This document shows, in pieces, positions 43,858 to 51,492 of a stretch of DNA of 51,492 bases. Position 1 is the first letter of the stretch. Every line of letters starts with the position of its first letter. The stretch comes from Clostridia bacterium (GTDB taxonomy: Bacteria > Bacillota > Peptococcia > Peptococcales > BICA1-8). The stretch is from NCBI GenBank assembly GCA_030154225.1, contig JASKKI010000009.1:1-51492 (forward strand). Reading direction: 5' to 3'. Both the position numbers and the translations under genes were made by a program. The notes under the pieces are model-generated. The model worked only from the letters and a program-made list of their open reading frames with translations. It was not told the origin of the DNA and made no database searches.

Positions 43858-45396
43858 TCACATCCCTTCAACTTTTGCTTTTTCAATGATTTTTGTCATA
43901 TTTAAAGCTTTATTAATAGCATTTAAATAGGCTCTAGCACTGGATTCAATTACATCAACACTAATACCCCTACCTGTAAATGATTTCCCCTGGTATAACA
44001 CCTTAACAACCACTTCTCCCTGGGCGTCCCGACCTGAAGTAACAGAGTTTATAGCATAATTTTCTAAAATAAATTCTTGTTCTACAATATTATTAATGGC
44101 TGCATAGGTTGCCTCTACAGGACCTTTACCAATAGCCGCTTGTTCATGTAGTTGGCCGTTTACCAGCACTCCTACTGTAGCAGTAGAAACTATATTGGTC
44201 CCAGATGAGACGTGGATATAAGAAAATTGATAAGTTTCCGGACCTTTTAAAATTTCCGTATCAACTAAAGCAATTAAATCTTCATCCAAAACATTTTTCT
44301 TGCGGTCACATAGCTCCTTAAATCTTTTAAAGGCTTTGTCCAGTGCTTCACCATCCAGTTCATAACCTAGTCCTTTTAAATGAAGTTTAAAGGCATGCCG
44401 TCCAGAATGTTTTCCTAAGTACAGGTTGTTTCCAGGTACACCAATCATAGCCGGATTCATAATTTCATAAGTTTCCCGTTCTTTTATTACACCATCTTGG
44501 TGAATTCCAGATTCATGCACAAAGGCATTTTTACCTACTATAGCTTTATTAGGTTGAATTACCATACCGGTCAAAGTACTTACCATTTTACTGGTTCGAT
44601 AAATTTCTTCTTTATTTATCTTAGTATCTGCATTTAAATAATTACGGCGGGTATAAAGAGCCATAACCAATTCTTCTAAAGAGGCATTACCGGCCCGTTC
44701 ACCTATACCATTAATAGTAACTTCCACCTGAGTTGCCCCGTTTTTAATTGCTGCCAAAGAATTGGCCACAGCCAGGCCAAGGTCATTATGGCAGTGAACA
44801 CTGATTGCTGCCTGGTGAATATTAGGTACCCTTTCTTTAATGGCATAAATAAACTCACCAAACTCCCAGGGAGTTGCATAACCTACAGTGTCGGGGATAT
44901 TTACAGTTTTAGCACCGGCCTTAATTACCGCTTCAAATAGTTCACACAAAAAGCTTAATTCACTGCGAAATGCATCTTCTGCCGAAAATTCAACATCATC
45001 AGTATAGCTTTTAGCCAATTCTACTGCTCGAACGGCACTTTTTAGAACCTCATCAGGTGTTTTCTTTAATTTGTGTTTCATATGAATATTTGAAGTAGCA
45101 ATAAAAGTATGAATTCTTGGTTTCTGTGCATCTTTCAGGGCTTCCCACGCTCTTTTAATATCTGCCTCATCGGTTCGGGCCAATCCGGCAATTATCGGCC
45201 CTTCTACTGATTGGGCAACTGCCTTAACAGCTTCAAAATCACCGGTAGAAGCGATAGGAAATCCCGCTTCAATGCAGTCCACACCTAACTTAGCCAGTTG
45301 TTTAGCAACTGCAATTTTTTCCTTAACATTCAAACTCACCCCAGGAGATTGCTCTCCGTCTCGCAAAGTTGTATCAAAGATAAATATATTTTGCAT
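43858..45396 (-). CDS. leuA: 2-isopropylmalate synthase
   Basis: This first committed enzyme of leucine synthesis condenses acetyl-CoA and 2-oxoisovalerate (512 aa). [14 protein letters not shown] is near residue 6, [19 protein letters not shown] carries metal-binding His residues, and [10 protein letters not shown] precedes the C-terminal regulatory LeuA dimer domain (from about 390), the usual site of leucine feedback. It is preceded by a Leu T-box and has AGGAGG upstream. Confidence 0.96.
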   Translation of the reverse strand: MQNIFIFDTTLRDGEQSPGVSLNVKEKIAVAKQLAKLGVDCIEAGFPIASTGDFEAVKAVAQSVEGPIIAGLARTDEADIKRAWEALKDAQKPRIHTFIATSNIHMKHKLKKTPDEVLKSAVRAVELAKSYTDDVEFSAEDAFRSELSFLCELFEAVIKAGAKTVNIPDTVGYATPWEFGEFIYAIKERVPNIHQAAISVHCHNDLGLAVANSLAAIKNGATQVEVTINGIGERAGNASLEELVMALYTRRNYLNADTKINKEEIYRTSKMVSTLTGMVIQPNKAIVGKNAFVHESGIHQDGVIKERETYEIMNPAMIGVPGNNLYLGKHSGRHAFKLHLKGLGYELDGEALDKAFKRFKELCDRKKNVLDEDLIALVDTEILKGPETYQFSYIHVSSGTNIVSTATVGVLVNGQLHEQAAIGKGPVEATYAAINNIVEQEFILENYAINSVTSGRDAQGEVVVKVLYQGKSFTGRGISVDVIESSARAYLNAINKALNMTKIIEKAKVEGM

Positions 45397-45488
45397 CTTT
45401 TTTTCCTCCTTTTAATTATTTTCTAGGACTTATTCTTCGGGTTTAACATGACTTTTGAAATCTTACTGCCTCTTACTTCCGGAAAATT

Positions 45489-45806
45489 AAAAAACCTTTC
45501 ATCTCTTAAATAGAGACGAAAGGTTTAGCTTCCGCGGTACCACTCTAATTGATGCAAAAAATTACAATTTTGCATCCACTTTTTCGGGTACAATCATACC
45601 CTATCCCTGATTACGGTGGGCTTCCGGCCAAATCTACTTTTCATAAGAATTTCGGTTGGCAACTCCAGGGTGAGTTTCAGCTTTTATATTTACCGCCTTG
45701 CACCAACCGGCGGCTCTCTGCAAAATACTCCAGCTTACTGATCCCTATCACAGTTTTTAAACAATATTATCTCTTACTAATAATTATATAACACTAGTGT
45801 ATTTTT
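45489..45806 (-). ncRNA. T-box leader, leucine specifier, upstream of leuA
   Basis: The T-box sequence AGAGTGGTACCGCGGAAGC is at 45547-45529, followed by a terminator (AACCTTTC/GAAAGGTT, 45526-45493, then TTTTTT). Stem I carries AGAGAGCCGCCGGTTGGTGC and the loop GAAACTCACC, in which CTC (45674-45672) reads as a leucine specifier. Uncharged tRNA-Leu would stabilise the antiterminator and let leuACDB be transcribed. The place before leuA agrees with the codon. Confidence 0.93.
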
Positions 45807-45813
45807 AATGCGT

Positions 45814-45842
45814 ATTATATACTACCAAGATCCTCCTGTCAA
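45814..45842 (-). promoter_or_regulatory. Consensus promoter of the T-box/leu transcript
   Basis: TTGACA (45842-45837), 17 bp, TATAAT (45819-45814): both hexamers match the sigma-A consensus exactly. It begins 9 bp after the ilvB2 stop codon, giving leuACDB a transcript separate from the ilv part. Confidence 0.88.
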
Positions 45843-45850
45843 CAAAAATT

Positions 45851-47491
45851 TTAAACCATTTCTTCCAGGCCATTACCTGCTAAAACAATAGGATTGACCA
45901 GATCCCGGCTATTAATTGGACACTCCACTATAGTAAATTTTCTGTTGGCAAATGTTTCCTTGAAAACATCTGTGACATCTGCCTCTTTTTCTATCCGTAA
46001 TCCTTCTGCACCATAAGCTTTGGCTAACATCATGAAATCTAAAGTCTTTTTAAAATCAACAAATGAATAACGCTGTCCACAATAATAATGCTGCAACTGG
46101 CGAACCATACCCAAAGTATTATTATTAAAAATCACTATTTTTATGGGGAGTTCTAGTTCGGCAATAGTTCCCAGTTCCGGCATTCCCATCTGAAAACTGC
46201 CATCACCGGTAATAGCCACAACTGTACTTTCGGGCATTGCCAACTGAGCCCCTAGAGCTGCAGGGATGCCGTAACCCATCGTACCCAGGCCACCTGAAGA
46301 AATAAAGGTTCTGGGCTGGTTGAATATATAATGCTGAGCTGTCCACATTTGATGTTGACCAACATCGGTAGTAACTATAGTATTTGAGGGGGCAACCCTT
46401 TGCAGGTTACGTAAGACCCAGGGTGCATTTAAACCTTCGTTAATTTGAATGTTCCTATTGGGAAAATTAATAGTTTTTCGAACTTTATGATCTTTCTTAA
46501 GCAGTTTAATTATATCTTGTAATACATTTTTAAGGTCACCAACTATAGGTACATCTACAGGAATATTTTTACCAATTTCCGCTGGATCTATATCAATATG
46601 AATTATTTGAGCTTCGGGAGCAAATTTTTCTGGATTTCCTACAACCCGATCATCAAACCTCATCCCCAAAGCTAGAAAACAGTCACAACTTTGAACAGCC
46701 AGGTTGGCAGCTTTATTCCCATAAGTACCGAGCATTCCTTGAAAAGTTTGAGAATTACCCGGATATGCTCCCAACCCCATTAAGGTGGACACTACCTTAG
46801 CACCGGTTAGTTCTACAACCTCCTGTACTTCAGCAGAACATCCGGAATTAATTACTCCTCCACCGATACAAATAACTGGGCTACTAGCTTCCCCTAATAT
46901 TTTAACTGCTTTCTTGATCATGGTGGGGTGTCCTTTAAGAGTAGGTTTATAACTTCTTATGTCCACATTCCTATATGGATTATACTGACATTTAGCCATG
47001 GATACATCCCGGGGGATATCTATTAAAACAGGTCCCGGCCTTCCGCTTTTTGCAATGTAAAAAGCCTCAGCAATAATTTTGGGTAAATCCTGTACATTTT
47101 GTACTAAATAATTATTCTTGGTTATAGGTGAGGTTATTCCGGTAATATCTACCTCCTGAAAAGCATCAGTGCCCACCATTGCTTTGGCAACCTGACCGGT
47201 AATAAATACGAGAGGCACAGAATCCATATAAGCTGTAGCAATTCCCGTAACCAAATTAGTAGCACCAGGTCCGGAAGTAGCAACACATACCCCCACTTTT
47301 CCCAAAGCCCGGGCATAACCGCTGGCTGCATGGGCACCACCCTGTTCATGTCTTACTAAAATTTGCCTTATTGAACTTTCCCGTAGAGCATCAAAAATTT
47401 CTAATACTGCTCCCCCGGGGTAGCCAAATATAGTATCAACACCTTGCTCTTCTAAAGCCTTTACTAAGATCTGTGCCCCATTTAATTCCAT
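45851..47491 (-). CDS. ilvB: Acetolactate synthase large subunit, second copy
   Basis: This 546-aa ThDP enzyme makes acetolactate or acetohydroxybutyrate. It has RHEQGGAHAASGYARA (ThDP glutamate), GITSPITKNNYLV and the ThDP-Mg motif ITGDGSFQMGMPELGTIAEL with IVIFNNNTLG. It is a biosynthetic AHAS paralogue of the gene at 49040, not followed by its own small subunit. It lies 12 bp after ilvC. It might pair with the IlvH encoded upstream or work alone. Confidence 0.92.
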   Translation of the reverse strand: MELNGAQILVKALEEQGVDTIFGYPGGAVLEIFDALRESSIRQILVRHEQGGAHAASGYARALGKVGVCVATSGPGATNLVTGIATAYMDSVPLVFITGQVAKAMVGTDAFQEVDITGITSPITKNNYLVQNVQDLPKIIAEAFYIAKSGRPGPVLIDIPRDVSMAKCQYNPYRNVDIRSYKPTLKGHPTMIKKAVKILGEASSPVICIGGGVINSGCSAEVQEVVELTGAKVVSTLMGLGAYPGNSQTFQGMLGTYGNKAANLAVQSCDCFLALGMRFDDRVVGNPEKFAPEAQIIHIDIDPAEIGKNIPVDVPIVGDLKNVLQDIIKLLKKDHKVRKTINFPNRNIQINEGLNAPWVLRNLQRVAPSNTIVTTDVGQHQMWTAQHYIFNQPRTFISSGGLGTMGYGIPAALGAQLAMPESTVVAITGDGSFQMGMPELGTIAELELPIKIVIFNNNTLGMVRQLQHYYCGQRYSFVDFKKTLDFMMLAKAYGAEGLRIEKEADVTDVFKETFANRKFTIVECPINSRDLVNPIVLAGNGLEEMV

Positions 47492-47503
47492 AAGATCAAC
47501 CCC

Positions 47504-48496
47504 TTATTTCTTCAACCAGGGCATATGTGCCCGTAATTCCTTGCCAACTTTCTCGATCAAATGATTTTCGTCCCTTCTCTTTAAGGCATTATATCTAGGA
47601 CGTCCTACCTGGTTCTCCAGTAACCATTCTTTAGCAAACTGTCCATTTTGAACTTCCTCTAACATCTTCTTCATTTCTTTTCGCACATCTTCATTAATAA
47701 CTCTGCGACCGGATATCAGGTCTCCAAATTCGGCGGTATCACTAATGGAATGCCTCATCCAAGTGATTCCACCTTCATACATCAAGTCTACTATTAGCTT
47801 CAGTTCATTAAGACACTCAAAATAGGCAATTTCCGGCTGATATCCGGCTTCTACCAAGGTATCAAAACCTGCTCTAACTAATTCGGTTACTCCTCCACAA
47901 AGTACAGCCTGTTCTCCAAAAAGATCAGTTTCTGTTTCCTCTTGGAATGTAGTTTCCAGTACTCCTGCTCTAGTACAGCCAATAGCTTTGGCATATGCTA
48001 AAGCTTTATCCCAGCACTGACCAGTAGCATCCTGGTAAACTGCTGCCAATCCGGGTACACCTTTTCCTTCTACATAAAGCCTGCGTAACAAATGTCCCGG
48101 AGTCTTAGGAGCAATCATAAATACATCAATATCTGCTGGTGGAACTATTAATCCATAGTGAATGCTAAAACCGTGGGAAACTACTAAAGTTTTACCTGCT
48201 TTTAGATTTGGCTTGATATATTTTTCATAAACATTTTGATGATGTTCATCTGGTAACAGAATTTGAAAAACATCAGCCTGCTCACAAGCTTCTTCTATAG
48301 TTAGGGCCTTTAAACCATCTGCTTCTACCTGGGCAAATGATTTACTACCCTGTCTAAGACCTACAATAACATCTAAACCACTATCCTGTAAATTTTGAGC
48401 CTGGGCATGACCCTGACTACCATAACCGATAACTGCAATCTTTTTGCCTTTCAGAACTTCTAAATTTGCATCTTTGTCATAATACATCTTTGCCAT
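47504..48496 (-). CDS. ilvC: Ketol-acid reductoisomerase
   Basis: The enzyme rearranges and reduces acetolactate in valine, leucine and isoleucine synthesis (330 aa, class I). The Rossmann loop is [17 protein letters not shown] near 24, with GLRQGSKSF suggesting NADPH use. The metal acids are in [14 protein letters not shown], and [18 protein letters not shown] lies in the C-terminal knot. Confidence 0.96.
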   Translation of the reverse strand: MAKMYYDKDANLEVLKGKKIAVIGYGSQGHAQAQNLQDSGLDVIVGLRQGSKSFAQVEADGLKALTIEEACEQADVFQILLPDEHHQNVYEKYIKPNLKAGKTLVVSHGFSIHYGLIVPPADIDVFMIAPKTPGHLLRRLYVEGKGVPGLAAVYQDATGQCWDKALAYAKAIGCTRAGVLETTFQEETETDLFGEQAVLCGGVTELVRAGFDTLVEAGYQPEIAYFECLNELKLIVDLMYEGGITWMRHSISDTAEFGDLISGRRVINEDVRKEMKKMLEEVQNGQFAKEWLLENQVGRPRYNALKRRDENHLIEKVGKELRAHMPWLKK

Positions 48497-48588
48497 TTAT
48501 ATAAACCTCCTTTTAGTTACTTAGGTTGCTGGACACTAGGCACTGGAAACTGGGTGCAAGACCCTAAAATCAACCATAAAGCATAAAA
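48497..48588 (-). other. 92-bp ilvH-ilvC spacer with a CACTGG module
   Basis: The short spacer contains GGACACTAGGCACTGGAAAC, a degenerate relative of the GGGCACTGGGCAC centre of the repeat blocks, but no GTCTGAC units. It may be a remnant or a minimal form of the same element. Confidence 0.45.
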
Positions 48589-49068
48589 TCATTTGGCTCC
48601 CCTAACCATGGAAATAGTACCTGTTTTAACTATCTCCAAAATACCAAAAGGCTGTAGGGATTTAATTATTGCATCTATTTTCTCTTCACTACCAGTGGCT
48701 TCCACAATGAGGGACTTTTTACCTATGTCAATAATCCTAGCTCGAAAGATATCCATTAATTGAGCAATTTCACCTTTAGCAGAATTATCTGCATTTACCT
48801 TAACCAAAAGTAATTGTCGATCTACAGTTTCATCATGGGTTACATCACTTACTTTAATAACATCAATTAATTTATTAAGTTGTTTAGTTACTTGTTCAAT
48901 TATTTTTTCGTCTCCATCCACTACTATAGTCATCCGGGAAACAGAACTATCTTCTGTTTCACTAACAACCAGGCTGCTAATATTATAGCCCCTTCTCGAG
49001 AAAAGACCTGAAACTCTGGAAAGAACACCGGGATGGTTTTCAACCAAGACTGCTAACGTGTGCTTCAT
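48589..49068 (-). CDS. ilvH: Acetolactate synthase regulatory subunit
   Basis: This 159-aa small subunit confers valine feedback on AHAS and boosts its activity. The N-terminal ACT domain LAVLVENHPGVLSRVSGLFS is clear, with NISSLVVSETEDSSVSRMTI after it; the second ACT-like half follows. It overlaps the first ilvB by 29 bp. It is the only regulatory subunit gene for the two ilvB copies here. Confidence 0.95.
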   Translation of the reverse strand: MKHTLAVLVENHPGVLSRVSGLFSRRGYNISSLVVSETEDSSVSRMTIVVDGDEKIIEQVTKQLNKLIDVIKVSDVTHDETVDRQLLLVKVNADNSAKGEIAQLMDIFRARIIDIGKKSLIVEATGSEEKIDAIIKSLQPFGILEIVKTGTISMVRGAK

Positions 49069-50734
49069 TTTTCCAACTCCCCCATATTTGGTCTAAACTA
49101 CATCCCGCTGGTACCATAGGAAATACATTAGCACCAGGGTCAACTTTAATATCCATTAACCAAGGTTCCCTAGAGGATATGGCTGTATTTAAACTTTCCT
49201 TGCACTCATAGGGAGTCCTAAGGGTCTTACCCTTAATACCATAAGCTTGAGCTAGTTTTTCCCAATCGGGCCCAGCTTCCAAACTGGTCTCTGCGTAATT
49301 CTCATTAAAGAATAGCTCTTGCCACTGGCGTACCATTCCTAAATAACCGTTATTTATTAAAAAAATCTTTATAGGTAAATTCCACTGTTTTATTAAGGCC
49401 AGTTCCTGGATATTCATTTGTAAGCTACCATCCCCGGTGATAAGTACAACTTTTTTTTCTGGGTTGGCCATTTGCACCCCAATTGCTGCCGGTAAGCCAA
49501 AACCCATTGTCCCCAATCCACCTGAGGTAATAAAACCTCTGGGGTAATGAGGATGAACAAATAACGCAGCCCACATTTGATGCTGGCCAACATCTGTAAC
49601 AACAATCGTTTTTTCATCCACAAGACTATTTATGGTTGCCATTACCTCCTGGGGATCCAGGTGGCTATGGGAAACTTTTTGAATTGATTTATTAAGCTCA
49701 ATTTGTTTGAGCCAGTCCTTATTTATTTTGATTCCCCTTAATTTTTGACTTAACATTTTCAGAAAATCATAACTATCAGCACAAATTGGCACATCAACAG
49801 CACAGTTTTTACCTATTTCGGCAGCATCAATATCAACATGAATTTTTTTAGCTTTAGAAGCAAATTCTTCTAATTTACCTGTTACTCTATCGTCAAAACG
49901 AATACCGATTGCTAACAAACAATCACAATTTTGGATTGCCCAATTAGCTTCTGTAGTTCCATGCATTCCTACCATACCTAAGAACAAGGGATTATCGGCC
50001 GGGAATACACCTTTACCCATCAGTGTTACAGCAACAGGTATTTCATTATTCATTGCAACCTGTCTTAAAAATTCATAACTGCCCTCTGCCTGGGTAACTC
50101 CACCCCCTGCTAAAATCAAAGGTCGTTTAGAATGCTTTAACAATTCTAGAGCTTTACCCAACTGAATTTCATTGAGTACAGGTTTCTCGAGTTTGGTTAT
50201 GATATGTTTACGTATTTTAGGTTCTCTAATTTCTGAAACTTCCTGGGTAAAAACATCTTTAGGAATATCAATTAAAACAGGTCCAGGTCTGCCATGGGTA
50301 GCAATATAAAAAGCTTCAGCTACAATATCAGGAATTTCATTAGCATCCCTAACTAAGTAGTTATGCTTAGTAACAGGTTGACTTAAACCTACAGTATCTG
50401 CCTCCTGAAAGCTATCTTTACCTAAAAAGGCCTTTGCAACCTGGCCGGTTATAGCTACTACCGGTGAGGAATCCATATAGGCCGTAGCAAGCCCGGTCAA
50501 CAAATTAGTAGCACCAGGTCCAGAAGTTGCAAAACATACTCCTACCTTTCCAGTAGATCTTGCATATCCATCGGCAGCATGGGCTGCTCCTTGTTCATGG
50601 CGGGTAAGAATGTGTTTGATATTGCTTTTTTTAAGTACATCATATAGAGGGATCACAACTCCGCCAGGTATACCAAAAACAAGTTTCACTTGCTTTTCTT
50701 CTAAACATTTTAATAAGAGCTCAGAACCTAACAT
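49040..50734 (-). CDS. ilvB: Acetolactate synthase large subunit, first copy
   Basis: This 564-aa ThDP- and FAD-binding catalytic subunit has RHEQGAAHAADGYARS, AITGQVAKAFLGKDSFQE, the ThDP motif ITGDGSLQMNIQELALIKQW and FLINNGYLGMVRQWQ. It overlaps ilvH, as true AHAS pairs often do. GGAGGT precedes ATG 50734. It opens the ilv-leu locus behind the ykkC-family riboswitch. Confidence 0.95.
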   Translation of the reverse strand: MLGSELLLKCLEEKQVKLVFGIPGGVVIPLYDVLKKSNIKHILTRHEQGAAHAADGYARSTGKVGVCFATSGPGATNLLTGLATAYMDSSPVVAITGQVAKAFLGKDSFQEADTVGLSQPVTKHNYLVRDANEIPDIVAEAFYIATHGRPGPVLIDIPKDVFTQEVSEIREPKIRKHIITKLEKPVLNEIQLGKALELLKHSKRPLILAGGGVTQAEGSYEFLRQVAMNNEIPVAVTLMGKGVFPADNPLFLGMVGMHGTTEANWAIQNCDCLLAIGIRFDDRVTGKLEEFASKAKKIHVDIDAAEIGKNCAVDVPICADSYDFLKMLSQKLRGIKINKDWLKQIELNKSIQKVSHSHLDPQEVMATINSLVDEKTIVVTDVGQHQMWAALFVHPHYPRGFITSGGLGTMGFGLPAAIGVQMANPEKKVVLITGDGSLQMNIQELALIKQWNLPIKIFLINNGYLGMVRQWQELFFNENYAETSLEAGPDWEKLAQAYGIKGKTLRTPYECKESLNTAISSREPWLMDIKVDPGANVFPMVPAGCSLDQIWGSWKNEAHVSSLG

Positions 50735-50759
50735 AAAGCACCTCCAAAATTTTGCTTTT

Positions 50760-50905
50760 AGAATGTTAGAATAACTGGCTCTACAATGCTACCCAGAAAT
50801 TGGTATCCCACTACCTGATTTCTGGGAGCTATCACCCCCACTAAGGGGTGGGACTTTTCTGTAGCACCCACACCTATCACCCCATTATTTAGTTCGTTAA
50901 ATGCT
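50760..50905 (-). other. Structured leader segment between riboswitch and ilvB
   Basis: After the riboswitch terminator the transcript can fold CCCAGAAAT/ATTTCTGGG (50822-50832 with 50791-50801) and a CCCAC...GTGGG hairpin, possibly enclosed by a CTACA/TGTAG pairing. GGGGTGATAG occurs twice. It is too GC-rich for the surroundings. I cannot match it to a known family; no ORF fits. Confidence 0.45.
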
Positions 50906-50911
50906 AATATC

Positions 50912-51118
50912 AAAACCCGACGCAAGTTTCCCAATTTTCTTTGGAACTTGCCGCCGGGTCTTTTATTCCCACGGTGTACCAGAAGCCAGTAACCATAGTC
51001 ACTGAAGGCTGAGGTTCTGGTTGTACCGCTCGGTCACAGACCTACAAGGGTTTAGAAAAGATGTTAATAAAAATTGATTTGAATGTTTTATAACTTCAAG
51101 TAGCGGAACCCTAGGTAC
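50912..51118 (-). ncRNA. ykkC-family riboswitch (probable ppGpp class, 2a) with terminator
   Basis: On the minus strand the hallmarks occur in order: CTAGGGTTCCG (51114-51104), GTGACCGAGCGGTAC, and ACACCGTGGGAATAAAAG leading into ACCCGGCGGC (to 50951). These fit the ykkC aptamer class. A terminator (CCCGGCGGCAAGTTCC with GGAAACTTGCGTCGGG then TTTTG) uses the 3' end of the aptamer, so ligand binding should favour read-through. Within this class ppGpp sensors sit before branched-chain amino acid genes, hence the sub-class call. Confidence 0.82.
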
Positions 51119-51333
51119 ACTTCCATTATTTTATATAACAGTTTATATGTAATTTTTTTATTATGCAACAGGTTTGGATTAAGTATACAAAATTCATTTC
51201 TTTTAGTCAATACGTAAATTCAATTTTCTTGGTAAATATTTTGTAAATTGTTGTTATATAATTAAAAAATCAAAAAAAAATTTATTAATTAAGCAGGAAT
51301 TTCATTTACCATAAAGAATATAAATCTATAGAA
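51119..51333. other. AT-rich divergent region
   Basis: These 215 bp must carry the ilv promoter (minus) and that of the plus-strand gene. I find only loose TATAAT-like sequences (for example at about 51257) without confident -35 partners, and no repeat unit. Confidence 0.35.
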
Positions 51334-51372
51334 GTGGTCATACCACCGACCTCTTACCTGAGCTTAAGAGGT
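51334..51372 (+). promoter_or_regulatory. Two palindromes before the last gene
   Basis: GTGGT-CAT-ACCAC (51334-51346) is a 13-bp palindrome with the TGGT-N-ACCA shape of GntR/FCD-type operators. ACCTCTTA-N8-TAAGAGGT (51349-51372) is a second inverted repeat. They lie 40-75 bp before the start codon, where a repressor or a 5' hairpin would act. Confidence 0.5.
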
Positions 51373-51409
51373 TGGTGTATATTATTTAAAATTAAGGAGG
51401 TAAAGAACA

Positions 51410-51492
51410 ATGGCAGTAAGAGTTGCCTATGTCGTTGATGAGGTAAAAGATAATGTGGCAACAATCCTCTCCAATGACATCAAAAAAGGGAT
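51410..51492 (+). CDS. N-terminus of a possible UxaA-like (SAF domain) hydrolase, cut by window edge
   Basis: ATG 51410 follows AAGGAGGT. The 27 visible residues (AVRVAYVVDEVKDNVATILS, then NDIKKG) resemble the SAF domain that begins UxaA/altronate-dehydratase-type small subunits, where DNVAT...DIxKG is common. The GntR-like operator upstream would suit sugar-acid genes. Too little is present for a firm call. Confidence 0.4.
   Translation, partial: MAVRVAYVVDEVKDNVATILSNDIKKG

Overview
The window is a piece of chromosome from an AT-rich, spore-forming, anaerobic Firmicute. It is most like the Peptococcaceae and neighbouring Clostridia. The evidence is the HrcA/CIRCE-type groESL promoter, Shine-Dalgarno sites of the AGGAGG type, a FixABCX flavoprotein system, Spo0E and Spo0F homologues, the cdaA-cdaR-glmM and acpS-nnr-alr-mazEF orders, a T-box and a ykkC-family riboswitch. 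The species cannot be fixed from the sequence alone. Most genes are on the minus strand.

Layout. 1-1900: groEL (cut by the window edge) and groES behind a perfect CIRCE. 2.0-4.0 kb: 5-formyltetrahydrofolate cyclo-ligase converging on a radical SAM/PDZ protein. 4.2-8.3 kb: fixA-[repeat block]-fixB-fixC-fixX. 8.4-8.6 kb: a dense DnaA-box cluster. 8.7-9.5 kb: a divergent xre/spo0E-like pair. 9.6-13.6 kb: histidinol phosphatase and the tRNA t6A genes tsaE-tsaB-rimI-[repeat]-tsaD. 13.9-18.6 kb: spo0F-like regulator, amidohydrolase, NIF3 protein, tex. 18.9-24.1 kb: a C26 glutamine amidotransferase-like hydrolase and a MacB-type ABC exporter. 24.2-28.0 kb: mazF, mazE, alr, nnrDE, acpS. 28.4-32.0 kb: cdaA-cdaR-[repeat]-glmM. 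32.4-34.5 kb: DUF881-sbp-[repeat]-DUF881. 34.5-40.9 kb: mostly lineage-specific genes (a 602-aa unknown, a Tat-exported D-aminoacylase-like protein, a PAS protein, a FmdB zinc ribbon, a PilZN-like/MinD fusion and two small ORFs outside the track). 41.0-51.1 kb: the branched-chain amino acid locus ilvB-ilvH-ilvC-ilvB2-leuA-leuC-leuD-leuB. It is headed by a ykkC-family (probably ppGpp) riboswitch and has an internal Leu T-box with its own consensus promoter before leuA. 51.4 kb: start of a divergent gene, possibly UxaA-like.

The most unusual thing is a family of modular inverted-repeat blocks of about 170-470 bp, built from ~30-bp units carrying GCGTCTGAC or GTCAGACGC. Nine blocks lie in this window. 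Every one sits between two co-directional genes, often starting at the upstream stop codon. In tsaD, rimI and cdaR the repeat appears to supply the stop codon and the last residues. Several blocks interrupt operons that are normally compact (fixA|fixB, rimI|tsaD, cdaR|glmM). The second notable signal is a run of at least eight same-direction DnaA boxes at 8438-8607, with no dnaA or dnaN nearby.
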